A program made the translations under genes and the position numbers. Under the pieces are notes generated by a model, which was given only the letters and a program-made list of their open reading frames with translations, searched no databases and was not told the origin of the DNA. From Kitasatospora sp. NBC_00240 (GTDB taxonomy: Bacteria; Actinomycetota; Actinomycetes; Streptomycetales; Streptomycetaceae), in the NCBI RefSeq assembly GCF_026342405.1, contig NZ_JAPEMU010000001.1, positions 7,068,001 to 7,132,000 on the forward strand: a DNA stretch of 64,000 nt, in the 5' to 3' direction. Positions 46,082-54,707 of this stretch are shown here, one piece after another. The first letter of the stretch is position 1; the number at the start of each line of letters is the position of its first letter.

Positions 46082-46184
46082 GGCTCCCCCTCCTGGATGC
46101 CGGGCCCGCCACTGCCCGGCGCTGTGAACGCTGAGAGCATGGTCCGCATGTGCCTGACAGCGGGGAGGGCCCACGATGTGGAAA

Positions 46185-46213
46185 GGGGGTCGATCGGCAT
46201 GGCCTCGACCCCC
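46185..46213. promoter_or_regulatory. 9-bp inverted repeat in the divergent regulator region
   Basis: GGGGGTCGA (46185-46193) and TCGACCCCC (46205-46213) separated by 11 bp. Centre-to-centre distance is about two helical turns, suitable for a dimeric regulator. It lies closer to the pseudo-receiver LuxR gene. Confidence 0.5.
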
Positions 46214-46251
46214 GTACACCCATGCTCCCCGCAGGTGGGCCGGCCCGGCCA

Positions 46252-46267
46252 TCGTGGTGCACCACGA
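46252..46267. promoter_or_regulatory. 16-bp perfect palindrome in the divergent regulator region
   Basis: TCGTGGTGCACCACGA (46252-46267) is a perfect palindrome with no spacer, midway between the two divergent LuxR-family genes. It is a strong candidate for an operator bound by one of them. The rest of the 332-bp gap (46082-46413) contains no gene. Confidence 0.6.
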
Positions 46268-46413
46268 GATCGGGCCGCCGGCCCGCGGGTCGTGCGACGA
46301 AGCTCACAGCCCCGCGAGGTCCCGCTGATGCAGCGTCAGGGCCTCCGGCTGCGTGAACGGAGTAGCAACCCGTTCGGCCCGGCGCGTCCGGGTCCTCGGC
46401 CGAGAGGACCACG

Positions 46414-49400
46414 ATGACCAGCAGCAGCACCACGAGTACGGGCACGGACGCCGCGACCACGAGAACGGGTGCGAACACCACGAGGACGAACAGCGACCCG
46501 ACCACGAGGACGGGCGCGGGGACCACGAGGACGAACAGCGACCCGACCACGAGGGCGGGCGCGGGGACCACGGGCGGCACGGGCACCAGCCGTCCGGCCA
46601 CCGGCGTCGGGTACCCCGCCGGCGCCGCCCGGGCCGGGATCCGGCCCGGGGCGGACCGGATCCCGGCCCCCCGGTCGGGCGGGCCGCGGCCGGACCTCGT
46701 CCGCCCGTGGCTGGCCGAGCGCACGGAGGCGCTCGCCCGCGCCGGCGAGATGGCGGAGCGGGCCCGGCACGGCTCCGGCGGGGTCCTGCTGCTCACCGGC
46801 GCCGCCGGCACCGGCCGCACCGCCCTGCTCGCGGCGGTCGCGGCCGGCCCGGCGGCGACCGGCCTCGGCGTCCTGCGGGCCCGCTGCTCGGCCGAGGAGT
46901 CGCACAGCGCGTACGCCGCCGCCCGGCAGCTCTTCAACCCGGGCGCCCGTTCCCGCGGCCTGGCCACCCGGACCCCGGGCGCCACCGGACGGGCCGGGCC
47001 GCCACCACCGGGCGATCCGGAGGCCGACCTCTGGGACCTGCTGCTCCTGCACGCCTCGCACCGCCCGCTGCTGCTCGCGGTGGACGACGTCCACCTGGCC
47101 GACGCCCCCTCGCGGCAGTGGCTGCACCAGCTCTGCCGCCGGATCGACCGGCTGCCCGTCCTGCTGGTCGTCACCGAGCGGCGCCGGCCCGAGCTCGGCG
47201 CCCCGGCGGCCGGCTTCGGCCGCACCCTGACCGCCCCGCTGGCGCAGACCTGCCTGCTGGCGCCGCTCGGCCGCGCCGCGGTCGCCGACCTGGCCGGCCG
47301 CCGGCTGGGCGTCGCCCGGCCGCGCGGCGCCACCCCCGGCGGCCCGCCCGGCGCCACCGCCGGCACCCAGGTCGCGGGTCGGACGACGGTGGACGGGGCC
47401 TCGCCGGACGAGGCACCGGCGGACGACACCCTGGTGGACGACTGCGTGGGGGCGACCGGCGGCAACCCGCTGCTGCTGGACGCCCTGCTCACGGACCTCG
47501 CCGCGCTGCCCCGCGACCGGGCCCGGCAGACCGCGGCCGGCCTGGGGCCGGTGCCCGCCGCCTTCGCCGACGCGGTCGACCACTGGCTGCACAGCTCCGG
47601 CCCCGAGGTCGCCACCGCCGCCCGCACGCTGGCCCAGCTGGACGGCGGCCGGCCCGCGCCGGCGGCCGGCCCGGCCGCGCCTCCCGACCTCGCGGACCGT
47701 ACGGACCTCCCGGAGGTCCCGCCCCTCCCGGCCCCGGCCGGCCCGCAGCCGGTCGAGCCCGACCACCAGGCCGCCGTCGCCGCCGAACTCGCCGAACTCA
47801 CCGGCGCCGACCCGCTCCGGCTGGCCGGCTGGCTGGCCGGGCTCACGGCGCAGGGACTGCTCCGCCCGGCACCGGACGGCGGCCGGCCAGGCTTCGCGCA
47901 CCCGCTGCTGCGCCAGGCCGTCCTGGCCGGCTGGGACGCCGCCCGCCGGGCCGAGGTGCACCGGGCCGCCGCCGCCCTGCTGCACCGGCGCGGCGACCCC
48001 GACGAGCAGATCGCCCAGCACCTGCTGCTCGTCCCCGGCCCCGGCGAGCGGTGGGCGTCCGACGTGCTGCACCGGGCCGCCGGGGCCGCCCGGCGCGGCG
48101 GGCGGCAGTCGCTGGCCGCCGCCCTGCTGCGCCGCGCCCTCGCGGAGCCGCTGTCCACCCGTCGCCGCGGCGCCACCCTCACCGAACTCGGCTGCCTGGA
48201 AGTCTCCCTGGGCGCCACCGGGCACGCCGCCGGGATCCGGCACCTCGCCGAGGCCGTCCACCTGCAGCAGTCCGACGAAGGCGTCTTCGCGGCCGCCAAC
48301 GCCCTCGGCGCGGCGCTCGCCGCCCGGGGCGAGACCGCCGCCGCACTGGAGGTGCTGGAGGAGCTCGCCGACCGCTTCGCCGACCGGGAGGACCTGGCCC
48401 GCGCCGTCCAGGCCGCCGCCGCGCTGATCTCCTCGCACGACGGCCACAGCTGGCTGCAGGTGGTCGAGGGCCTGCGCCGGATCGCGGCCCGGACCCCCCG
48501 GCGGATCGCGCCGGCCGCCCGGGCGCTGCTCACCGAGTTCGACTCGACCAGCGGGCTGCTGTCCGCCGCCGAGGTGGCCGAGCGCGTCCGCGAGCTGACC
48601 GAGGCCCCGCAGGACCCGTTCTCGCAGTCGTACGTCACCGCCTCGGCCGCCACCCTGGCCCAGTGGGCCGACCTGCTCCCGGTGGCCGACCGGCTGGTGG
48701 AGCAGAGCATGGCCGCCTACCGCGGCCCGCTGCTGCACCCCGGGTACCAGTGCCTGCTCAGCGTCCGCGCGGAGAGCCGGGTGATGCGCGGGGAGTACCG
48801 GCAGTTGCTGGACGAGTGCCGGGCGCCGGCCCGGGAGGCGGGGACGGCCGGGCCGGACGGCGACGTCGGTCACCAGGGCCTGCTCTCCCTGGGCAACGCC
48901 CACCTGGTGGCGCAGGCCGTCATCGCGCTGACCGAGACCGGCCGGCTGGACGAGGCCCACGAGCTGGCCCGGTCGGCCGAGGCGGGCGGGGCGCACGGCT
49001 CCTGGGAGTGGAACGAGTACCTGTACGCCCGGGGCCTGCTGCAGCTCGCCTCCGGTCGGCCCGCGACCGCCCTGGCGGACCTGCTGGAGTGCGGCCGCCG
49101 CCAGCGCGAACGGCAGGTGGAGAGTCCGATCGTGACCCCGTGGCGCTCGGCCGCCGCCGACTGCCAGGTGCTGCTCGGGCTGCCCGGCCAGGCCGTGGAG
49201 CTGGCCGCGGAGGAGCTGCGGCTGGCCCGGGTCTGGGGCACTCCCCGGACCGTCGGGCGGGCGATGCGGGCACTGGCCGCCGCCACTGGTGGACGGCAGG
49301 GGCTCGCGATGGCCGGGGAGGCGGTGGAACTGCTGACGGAGGCGGAGGTGGCGACCGAGCTGATCCCGGCCCTGATCACCTTCGGGCAGCTGCTCGGCGG

Positions 49401-49746
49401 CGCCGGCCGGCGGGCCGCCGCCCGGCGTACCCTGCGGGAGGCGGCGGCCCGGGCGGAGCGCCTGGGCGCGGTCCGGCTGCGGACGGTCGCCGTGGGCCTG
49501 CTGCAGGAGTCCGGGGCCCGGCTGACCACCGAGCGGCACACCGGCGCGCCCGCGCTGACCAGCAGCGAGCAGCGGATCTGCCGGCTCGCCGCGGCCGGCC
49601 ACTCCAACGCCGAGATCGCCGGCCTGCTGCACCTGGCGATCCGCACGGTGGAGACCCATCTGACCAACAGCTTCCGCAAGTTGGGCATCCGGCGCCGGGC
49701 CGAGCTGGCGGCCGGGTTCGAACCGGCCGACCCGGACCAGGAGTAG
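46414..49746 (+). CDS. LAL-type LuxR regulator (AAA/STAND ATPase)
   Basis: An 1110-residue large ATP-binding LuxR regulator. The first 75 residues are low-complexity Thr/Arg/Gly/Asp repeats. The ATPase follows, with Walker A GAAGTGRT at residues 129-136 and Walker B LLLAVDDVHLADAPS with Asp224-Asp225. A long helical region (about 480-1040) has TPR-like character. The LuxR helix-turn-helix is at about 1046-1102 (LTSSEQRICRLAAAGHSNAEIAGLLHLAIRTVETHLTNSFRKLG). The ATG at 46414 has an AGAGGA site. LAL proteins often activate neighbouring pathway genes; here it lies next to the injection-system genes. The signal is unknown. Confidence 0.92.
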   Translation: MTSSSTTSTGTDAATTRTGANTTRTNSDPTTRTGAGTTRTNSDPTTRAGAGTTGGTGTSRPATGVGYPAGAARAGIRPGADRIPAPRSGGPRPDLVRPWLAERTEALARAGEMAERARHGSGGVLLLTGAAGTGRTALLAAVAAGPAATGLGVLRARCSAEESHSAYAAARQLFNPGARSRGLATRTPGATGRAGPPPPGDPEADLWDLLLLHASHRPLLLAVDDVHLADAPSRQWLHQLCRRIDRLPVLLVVTERRRPELGAPAAGFGRTLTAPLAQTCLLAPLGRAAVADLAGRRLGVARPRGATPGGPPGATAGTQVAGRTTVDGASPDEAPADDTLVDDCVGATGGNPLLLDALLTDLAALPRDRARQTAAGLGPVPAAFADAVDHWLHSSGPEVATAARTLAQLDGGRPAPAAGPAAPPDLADRTDLPEVPPLPAPAGPQPVEPDHQAAVAAELAELTGADPLRLAGWLAGLTAQGLLRPAPDGGRPGFAHPLLRQAVLAGWDAARRAEVHRAAAALLHRRGDPDEQIAQHLLLVPGPGERWASDVLHRAAGAARRGGRQSLAAALLRRALAEPLSTRRRGATLTELGCLEVSLGATGHAAGIRHLAEAVHLQQSDEGVFAAANALGAALAARGETAAALEVLEELADRFADREDLARAVQAAAALISSHDGHSWLQVVEGLRRIAARTPRRIAPAARALLTEFDSTSGLLSAAEVAERVRELTEAPQDPFSQSYVTASAATLAQWADLLPVADRLVEQSMAAYRGPLLHPGYQCLLSVRAESRVMRGEYRQLLDECRAPAREAGTAGPDGDVGHQGLLSLGNAHLVAQAVIALTETGRLDEAHELARSAEAGGAHGSWEWNEYLYARGLLQLASGRPATALADLLECGRRQRERQVESPIVTPWRSAAADCQVLLGLPGQAVELAAEELRLARVWGTPRTVGRAMRALAAATGGRQGLAMAGEAVELLTEAEVATELIPALITFGQLLGGAGRRAAARRTLREAAARAERLGAVRLRTVAVGLLQESGARLTTERHTGAPALTSSEQRICRLAAAGHSNAEIAGLLHLAIRTVETHLTNSFRKLGIRRRAELAAGFEPADPDQE
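46477..46566 (+). repeat. Two 45-bp coding repeats in the LAL gene
   Basis: Copies at 46477-46521 and 46522-46566 differ at one base, and a degenerate half copy precedes them (46456-46476). Each encodes 15 residues (TTRTNSDPTTRTGAG) in the disordered N terminus. The unit is itself a 24+21-bp internal repeat starting ACCACGAG. Confidence 0.9.
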
Positions 49747-49877
49747 CCGGCGCCCGGGCGGGGGAGCCGGACCGCTGCCGGGACCGGTCCGGCTCCCCCC
49801 GCGTCGTCCGCCCGGGCGCCCCCGCCCGTTGCCCGCAAGGGCAGCCGGCGCTGCCCCCGGGACGGCCCCGGTGACCG

Positions 49878-49907
49878 CTGACAGACCGTCCGGGCGCTGC
49901 CTAGAGT
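49878..49907 (+). promoter_or_regulatory. Promoter of the membrane-anchored CIS-linked protein
   Basis: CTGACA (49878-49883), an 18-bp spacer, then TAGAGT (49902-49907), six bases before the GTG at 49914. This is the best match in the window to a vegetative HrdB-type promoter, and it predicts a leaderless transcript. Confidence 0.6.
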
Positions 49908-49913
49908 CCGGCG

Positions 49914-51554
49914 GTGAGCATCTGGACTTCCCTAGAACCCGCATCGGCCACCGTGGACGCGGGCGGCACCACCACCGTCACCCTGCGGGTCCGCAACACC
50001 GGTGACGTCGTCGAGGAGTACCGCGTCGCCCCGCTGGGCGGCCCGGCGCTGTGGCTGCGGATCGAACCGGCCGCGCTGACGCTCTACCCGGGCACCACCG
50101 GCACGGTGGAGCTGGTCTTCGCCCCGCCGCGCTCCCCGGAGGCCGCCGCCGGGCCGCACCCGTACGCCCTGCAGGTCACCCCGGCCGAGCAGCGCTCGGC
50201 CACCACGGTGGTCGAAGGTGTCGTCTCGGTCGCCCCGTTCACCGAACTGCACGCCGAACTGGTGCCTCCGGTCTGCCGGGGCCGGTTCCGGGGCCGGCTC
50301 CAACTGGCCGTGGACAACCTGGGGAACACCCCGGTCACCGCCGTGCTGGCCGGCCGGGACACCGGCGACCAGCTCGACTTCGACCTGCACCCGTCCTCGG
50401 TGCAGATCGCCCCCGGGCGGGCCGTGTTCAGCAAGGTCACGGTGAAACCGCGGCGGATCCGCTGGAGCGGCGGCAGCGAGACCCTGCCGGTCACCCTGGC
50501 CGTCCAGCGGGTCGGCGCCGAGCCGCTGACCCTGGACGGCAGCTACCTCGGCCGGGCCGTGCTGCCCGGCTGGGCGGCCGGGCTGCTCGGCGTTCTCGCG
50601 GCGGCGCTGCTCGGCTGCCTGGCGCTCTGGCTGACCGCCAGCCCCTCGGTGGCGAGCCGCGCGAAGCCCGCCGCCTCGCCGGCGGCCCAGCCGGCCGGGG
50701 CCGCCGCACCGATCGCCCCCGAGCCCGTCCCGCTCGCGCCCGAGCCCAGCGCGCCGGCCCCGGCGGTGCCCGGTGCGCCGGACCCGCTCCCGGGCCAGCC
50801 CGCTGGCGGCGGCGGTACGGGCAGCTCCTCCGGTGGCGGCGCCGGGGGCTCCGGCTCCGGTGGCGGCGGTGGCGGTACGGCCTCCGGTGGTGGCGGCGGG
50901 GCCGCGCCGGCGCCGGCCGTGCCGCCTGCCCCGGCCCGGGCCGCGCTGCCGATCAAGGCGGGCGACAAGACGCCCAACCTCTTCGTGTTCTTCGCCCAGG
51001 AGCGGCTGAAGCGCCTGGACGCCACCAACGACTGCCGGCTGACCAAGCCCGTCACGGCGGGTCAGATGGACGCGGCGACGGTGGAGAAGATCGCCTGCTT
51101 CCAGAAGGCCACCGACGACCACAAGCGGACCCCGCCGGGCACCCTGCTCGCGACCGACAAGTCCGGCAACCTCGGCCGCGCGACCATGTCCGCGCTGTGG
51201 ATGTGGGACGTCATCGGCGACGGCTCCAAGGTCGGCCCGGGCAAGACCACCTGGGAGGTCTTCGCCACCAGGGCCGCCCTGCGCTGGGCCGACCAGAGTG
51301 AGCTGAGCGCCGCCGACCTGGCCGCCGACGAGGACAACGTCCGCAAGCTGCTGACCAGTTGGAACAGCAAGACGGCCCTGCCGACGGCCTCGTACGACGA
51401 TGCCAAGCTGGCGACCGCGATCCCGAAGTACCAGAGCGACCAGCCGGCGGCGGCGGGCAGCGCGAGCACCGCCCTGCTCGCGCTGATCTCCGGCTGGGTG
51501 AAGGACCAGGCCGCGCCCGGTGTGGTGCAGCCGACCAGCTGGCCGAAGCCGTAA
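49914..51554 (+). CDS. Membrane-anchored protein with beta-sandwich and peptidoglycan-binding-like domains
   Basis: A 546-residue protein. The N-terminal 200 residues look like two Ig/NEAT-like beta-sandwich units (VDAGGTTTVTLRVRNTGDVVEEYRV, LQLAVDNLGNTPVTAVLAG). One membrane helix follows at about residues 216-240 (WAAGLLGVLAAALLGCLALWL). Then comes a 100-residue Pro/Ala and Gly/Ser linker and a C-terminal domain of about 200 residues with two cysteines (NDCRLTKPV and EKIACFQKA) that resembles a peptidoglycan-binding domain. With no signal peptide, the beta part should be cytoplasmic and the C terminus outside. Streptomyces relatives are often labelled hydrolytic protein. It faces the CIS operon convergently, so an envelope-anchoring role is plausible but inferred. 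Confidence 0.8.
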   Translation: MSIWTSLEPASATVDAGGTTTVTLRVRNTGDVVEEYRVAPLGGPALWLRIEPAALTLYPGTTGTVELVFAPPRSPEAAAGPHPYALQVTPAEQRSATTVVEGVVSVAPFTELHAELVPPVCRGRFRGRLQLAVDNLGNTPVTAVLAGRDTGDQLDFDLHPSSVQIAPGRAVFSKVTVKPRRIRWSGGSETLPVTLAVQRVGAEPLTLDGSYLGRAVLPGWAAGLLGVLAAALLGCLALWLTASPSVASRAKPAASPAAQPAGAAAPIAPEPVPLAPEPSAPAPAVPGAPDPLPGQPAGGGGTGSSSGGGAGGSGSGGGGGGTASGGGGGAAPAPAVPPAPARAALPIKAGDKTPNLFVFFAQERLKRLDATNDCRLTKPVTAGQMDAATVEKIACFQKATDDHKRTPPGTLLATDKSGNLGRATMSALWMWDVIGDGSKVGPGKTTWEVFATRAALRWADQSELSAADLAADEDNVRKLLTSWNSKTALPTASYDDAKLATAIPKYQSDQPAAAGSASTALLALISGWVKDQAAPGVVQPTSWPKP

Positions 51555-51639
51555 CGGCCGGGGGTGCCGGCGGCGGGTCCGTCGCCGGCGCCCCACCGGG
51601 CAGCGCGGAACGGCAGCCAGGACGCAGCGCGGAGCGGCA

Positions 51640-51691
51640 GCACGACAGCGGCGGCCGGGGGCGGAGGAGCCCCCGGCCGCCGCTGTCGTGC
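51640..51691. terminator. 23-bp perfect bidirectional terminator
   Basis: Arms 51640-51662 and 51669-51691 are perfectly complementary over 23 bp with a 6-nt GGAGGA loop. It lies between the convergent membrane-anchored gene and the 3' end of the CIS operon, and should stop transcription from both sides. Confidence 0.88.
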
Positions 51692-51696
51692 CGGGC

Positions 51697-52317
51697 CTAC
51701 TGCACCGCCTCCACCCGGTACCCCACATGGGCCGGGCGGTGCTCCTCCACCAGTGCCCCGACCCGGCGCACCAGCGCGGTCGGGTCGCCCTCGTCCGCCG
51801 GGACGGCCACCCGCACCAGCAGCGACTGCCGCGGCGAGCCCGGCAACGGCCCGTTCGGGGTCGCCGACCAGTGCGCCCCGCCGTTGTCCGTGACCTTCGC
51901 GTCGACGTCCGACAACCGCAGGTGCGCGGTCAGCCCGGCCAGGGTGCCGCGCAGCCGATGCACCCGGACCGCCTCGCCCACCGTGAGCCGCAGCCGCTCG
52001 ACCGGCTGCCCGGCCGCGGTGTCGGCGGCGACCCAGCCGGCCAGCCAGGCCAGGAAGTCCGGCGGCGCCAAGCGCGGGTCCCAGTAGGCGTCCAGGCAGT
52101 CCAGCACGGCGAAGACCGGTGCCAGCACGTCGTCGAAGGCCGCCACGAAGCGCCCGCCGAACTCCCCGTCCGCGTACACCTCCGGCAGCCGGGCGGCGAA
52201 CGGCCGGGGCGAGGCCAGGCCGTCCACGGCGTACCGCGCGCCGTCCCCGCCGGGCCGCTGCGGCCCGGTGTTCCCCCTCACCGCACCGTTTCCGCTCACG
52301 GCTCCGATCCCGCTCAC
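51697..52317 (-). CDS. CIS baseplate/tail protein I-like
   Basis: A 206-residue protein like phage tail protein I (P2 gpI/TIGR02242, Afp12-type). The core is RLPEVYADGEFGGRFVAAFDDVLAPVFAVLDCLDAYWDPRLAPPDFLAWLAGWVA, followed by LRLTVGEAVRVHRLRGTLAGLTAHL. In tail-like injection systems this protein sits at the baseplate beside the J-type protein. The GTG at 52317 overlaps the stop of the J-like gene by 4 bp. It is the last gene of the visible CIS operon. Confidence 0.88.
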   Translation of the reverse strand: MSGIGAVSGNGAVRGNTGPQRPGGDGARYAVDGLASPRPFAARLPEVYADGEFGGRFVAAFDDVLAPVFAVLDCLDAYWDPRLAPPDFLAWLAGWVAADTAAGQPVERLRLTVGEAVRVHRLRGTLAGLTAHLRLSDVDAKVTDNGGAHWSATPNGPLPGSPRQSLLVRVAVPADEGDPTALVRRVGALVEEHRPAHVGYRVEAVQ

Positions 52318-54263
52318 AGCTCCTCCACCCGGACCTGGTGCTGGTACGAGAACACCAGCGCGTTGCGGTCCAGGTCGACCCGGTCGCCCGGTGCGCCCCG
52401 CTCGCCCGTCAACGGGTTCGCCGGGAACAGCTTCACGTCGTCCACGAGTTCCACCCCCGGCAGGCGCTGGAGCACCGCGTACGCCTCGCCGGCCTGGACC
52501 GGGCGGCCGAACGGCCAGCCCGTGCCGTCGGCGCCGCCGGTCAGCGGGTTGAGGTAGCGGTGGAGCGCGTCCAGGGCCCGTTCGCGGACCTGGCCGGTCG
52601 CGGTGCCGCGTCGGGCCATCAACCGGGCGACCACCGTGACGCCCTGGTAGAACGGCGGCTCGACCACCAGCCGGGCGCCGATCGGACGGCGTTCGTCCAG
52701 GTACCGGGCGATGCCCGCCAGCATGTCGTCCGGCGGCACCATCTGCTCGAAGCGCAGCCGGTCGCCGCTGTCCGCGACGGCCGCCGGCACCACCAGCACC
52801 CGCACCCCGCCCTCCTCCGCGCCGCGGCCCGCCGGCAGCGCCAGGATCCTGGCCGCCGAGGGCGCCGCCCGCCGGGCCAGCAGTTCGTAGTCGGCCGCGG
52901 TCACCGCACGGTCCTGGGTCCGCAGGTGGAGCGGCCCGCGCTCCATCGCACCCTGCACCGTCTCGCCGTCCACCCCGCCGGACGCCGCCTCCCGGTTCTC
53001 CACCCGGGCCACGTACGGCACCGAGCTGCGCACCACCGACAGCGCCCCGCGTGCCACGTTGCCCTGCCGGCCGCCGCCGGTGCGGTAGCGCGCCACCCGG
53101 ATCCTGGCCCCCTTGGGCGGCACCGCGCCGTACTGGCGCAGCGAGCCGTCGGGCTCCCGCACGGCCGGGCCGAAGGCCACCTCGCCGCTCGTGCGGTCGA
53201 CGGTGAAGCAGCGGTCCCGCGGTCCGCGGTCGGCGAAGGTCTCCACCTCCCGCCAGTCGCGCCAGCCGTCCTCGGCGGACACCTCGACGGTCAGCGGCCC
53301 GTCGCCGCCCAGCATCGGCGGGTGCGCCACGGTGAAGCGCTGACCCGGTGTGCCCTCCGAGTCGCCGACGAACTCCCCGTCCACACTCTGCGCGTTGACC
53401 GCCCGCACGGTGCCGCCGACGGTGGCGGCGGTGACCGCCCGGACGGTCGGCGAGGCGGCGTAGAACGGCTGCCCGGGCCTGGCCGGCACCGTGCGGCAGC
53501 GCAGCCAGCCGGCCCGCTGGCCGGCCACCGTGGCCAGCGCGTGCCCGCCCGGCACGTGCAGCACCACCTCGCCGGGCCGGTTCAGCCCGCCCGTCCCGTC
53601 GCTGTCCACCTCGCACGGCAGCCAGCCGTCCCCGTCGTAGGCCTCCCAGACCAGCGGGGGCTGGCGCGGGTCCACGCCCACGCCCTCGACCCGACTGTCC
53701 AGCCGCAGCAGCACCGCGCAGTGCGGCACCGCCGCCGACAGACCCACCAGCAACTGGTCACCGACCTGCGGGACTTCGGCGAAGCAGCCGACGTCCTGAC
53801 CGGCCTGCAGCTCCTCCGTCCGGTCGATCGGGCGGCCGTCCGCCGGCCGGGTCAGCAGGAAGCCGAACTCGCACGGGTTGATCGCGAGCTCGTCCGTGGT
53901 GGCGAAGACGATCCGGTCCTCGTGGCCGCTGCTGAGGGTGGACACCTCGGTGCCGGCCCGCAGTCGCAGCTGGACCGGTTGCGGCGCGGACAGCCAGAAA
54001 GTCACCTCGGCCCGGGCGGCCGCCGCCGGGAACAGCTGCACCCCGACCAGGTCCAGGAAGGCCAGGTAGCTCTTCTCCGGCACCCGGTTGAGCCGGTACA
54101 GCAGCTGGTCGGTCATGTGGGCGAAGGCCTCGACCAGCGTCACCCCGGGATCGGAGACGTTGTGGTCCGACCACTCCGGGCAGCGCTGCTGGATGAACCG
54201 TTTCGCCTCGTCCACCAGCTGCTGGAACCGGCGGTCGTCGAGATTGGGGGAGGGCAGGGCCAT
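52314..54263 (-). CDS. Baseplate J-like assembly protein
   Basis: A 649-residue protein of the putative baseplate assembly family (P2 gpJ/T4 gp6/Afp11-like). The N terminus LDDRRFQQLVDEAKRFIQQRCPEWSDHNVSDPGVTLVEAFAHMTDQLLYRLNRVPEKSYLAFLDLVGVQL is the conserved wedge start. The C-terminal part has VEPPFYQGVTVVARLMARRGT, LDALHRYLNPLTGG and VQAGEAYAVLQRLPGVELVDDV. It should form the wedge ring around the spike. The start overlaps the stop of the gp25-like gene by 1 bp and the end overlaps tail I. Confidence 0.93.
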   Translation of the reverse strand: MALPSPNLDDRRFQQLVDEAKRFIQQRCPEWSDHNVSDPGVTLVEAFAHMTDQLLYRLNRVPEKSYLAFLDLVGVQLFPAAAARAEVTFWLSAPQPVQLRLRAGTEVSTLSSGHEDRIVFATTDELAINPCEFGFLLTRPADGRPIDRTEELQAGQDVGCFAEVPQVGDQLLVGLSAAVPHCAVLLRLDSRVEGVGVDPRQPPLVWEAYDGDGWLPCEVDSDGTGGLNRPGEVVLHVPGGHALATVAGQRAGWLRCRTVPARPGQPFYAASPTVRAVTAATVGGTVRAVNAQSVDGEFVGDSEGTPGQRFTVAHPPMLGGDGPLTVEVSAEDGWRDWREVETFADRGPRDRCFTVDRTSGEVAFGPAVREPDGSLRQYGAVPPKGARIRVARYRTGGGRQGNVARGALSVVRSSVPYVARVENREAASGGVDGETVQGAMERGPLHLRTQDRAVTAADYELLARRAAPSAARILALPAGRGAEEGGVRVLVVPAAVADSGDRLRFEQMVPPDDMLAGIARYLDERRPIGARLVVEPPFYQGVTVVARLMARRGTATGQVRERALDALHRYLNPLTGGADGTGWPFGRPVQAGEAYAVLQRLPGVELVDDVKLFPANPLTGERGAPGDRVDLDRNALVFSYQHQVRVEEL

Positions 54264-54706
54264 CAGCGGGAACTCTCCTGAACAGACTGCGCGCCGCCGG
54301 CGGGCGACGGCTCGTGCGCGGGAATCACGTAGAACGGGAAGACCAGGCTGCGCGGGTTGTTGGTGCCCCGCACGGTGTAGCGGATCTCGATCCAGAGGGT
54401 GCCGCGGTCGGAGGAGTCCAGCGCCACCTCCACCTGGTCCACCAGGATCCGCGGCTCCCAGCGGTCCAGCGCCCGGCGCACCTCGTAGGAGATCCGCCCG
54501 GCGGTGTCGGCGTCCGCCGTCGCGAAGACGTAGGCGTGGATGCCGCAGCCGAACTCCGGCCGCATCGGCCGCTCGCCCGGCGCCGTCCCCAGCACCAGCC
54601 GGATCGACTCGCTGATCTCCTTGTCCCGGTCGACCAGCGCGATCGACCCGGTGGCGTCGGTCCGCAGCGGGAAGGCCCAGCCCGACCCGACGAACTGCTC
54701 GGGCAT
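54263..54706 (-). CDS. gp25/GpW-like baseplate protein
   Basis: A 147-residue protein of the gp25 (T4)/GpW family. It starts FVGSGWAFPLRTDATGSIALVDRDKEISESIRLVLGTAPGERPMRPEFGCGIHAYVFA, the EPR-type core motif of gp25 proteins here as GERPMRPEFG. The second half is RRALDRWEPRILVDQVEVAL. In contractile tails gp25 connects the baseplate wedge to the sheath and starts sheath polymerisation. Its end overlaps the J-like gene by 1 bp and PAAR follows upstream with a 1-bp gap. Confidence 0.93.
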   Translation of the reverse strand: MPEQFVGSGWAFPLRTDATGSIALVDRDKEISESIRLVLGTAPGERPMRPEFGCGIHAYVFATADADTAGRISYEVRRALDRWEPRILVDQVEVALDSSDRGTLWIEIRYTVRGTNNPRSLVFPFYVIPAHEPSPAGGAQSVQESSR

Positions 54707-54707
54707 C

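Noticed and set aside
46477..46566. CRISPR-like direct repeats
   Set aside because: In-frame coding repeats without spacers in the LAL gene.
46336..49944. 1202-residue open frame antisense to the LAL regulator, and a long plus-strand frame in another register
   Set aside because: Composition is pure high-GC shadow (Arg/Gly/Pro); the LAL frame has Walker motifs and an HTH, these have none.
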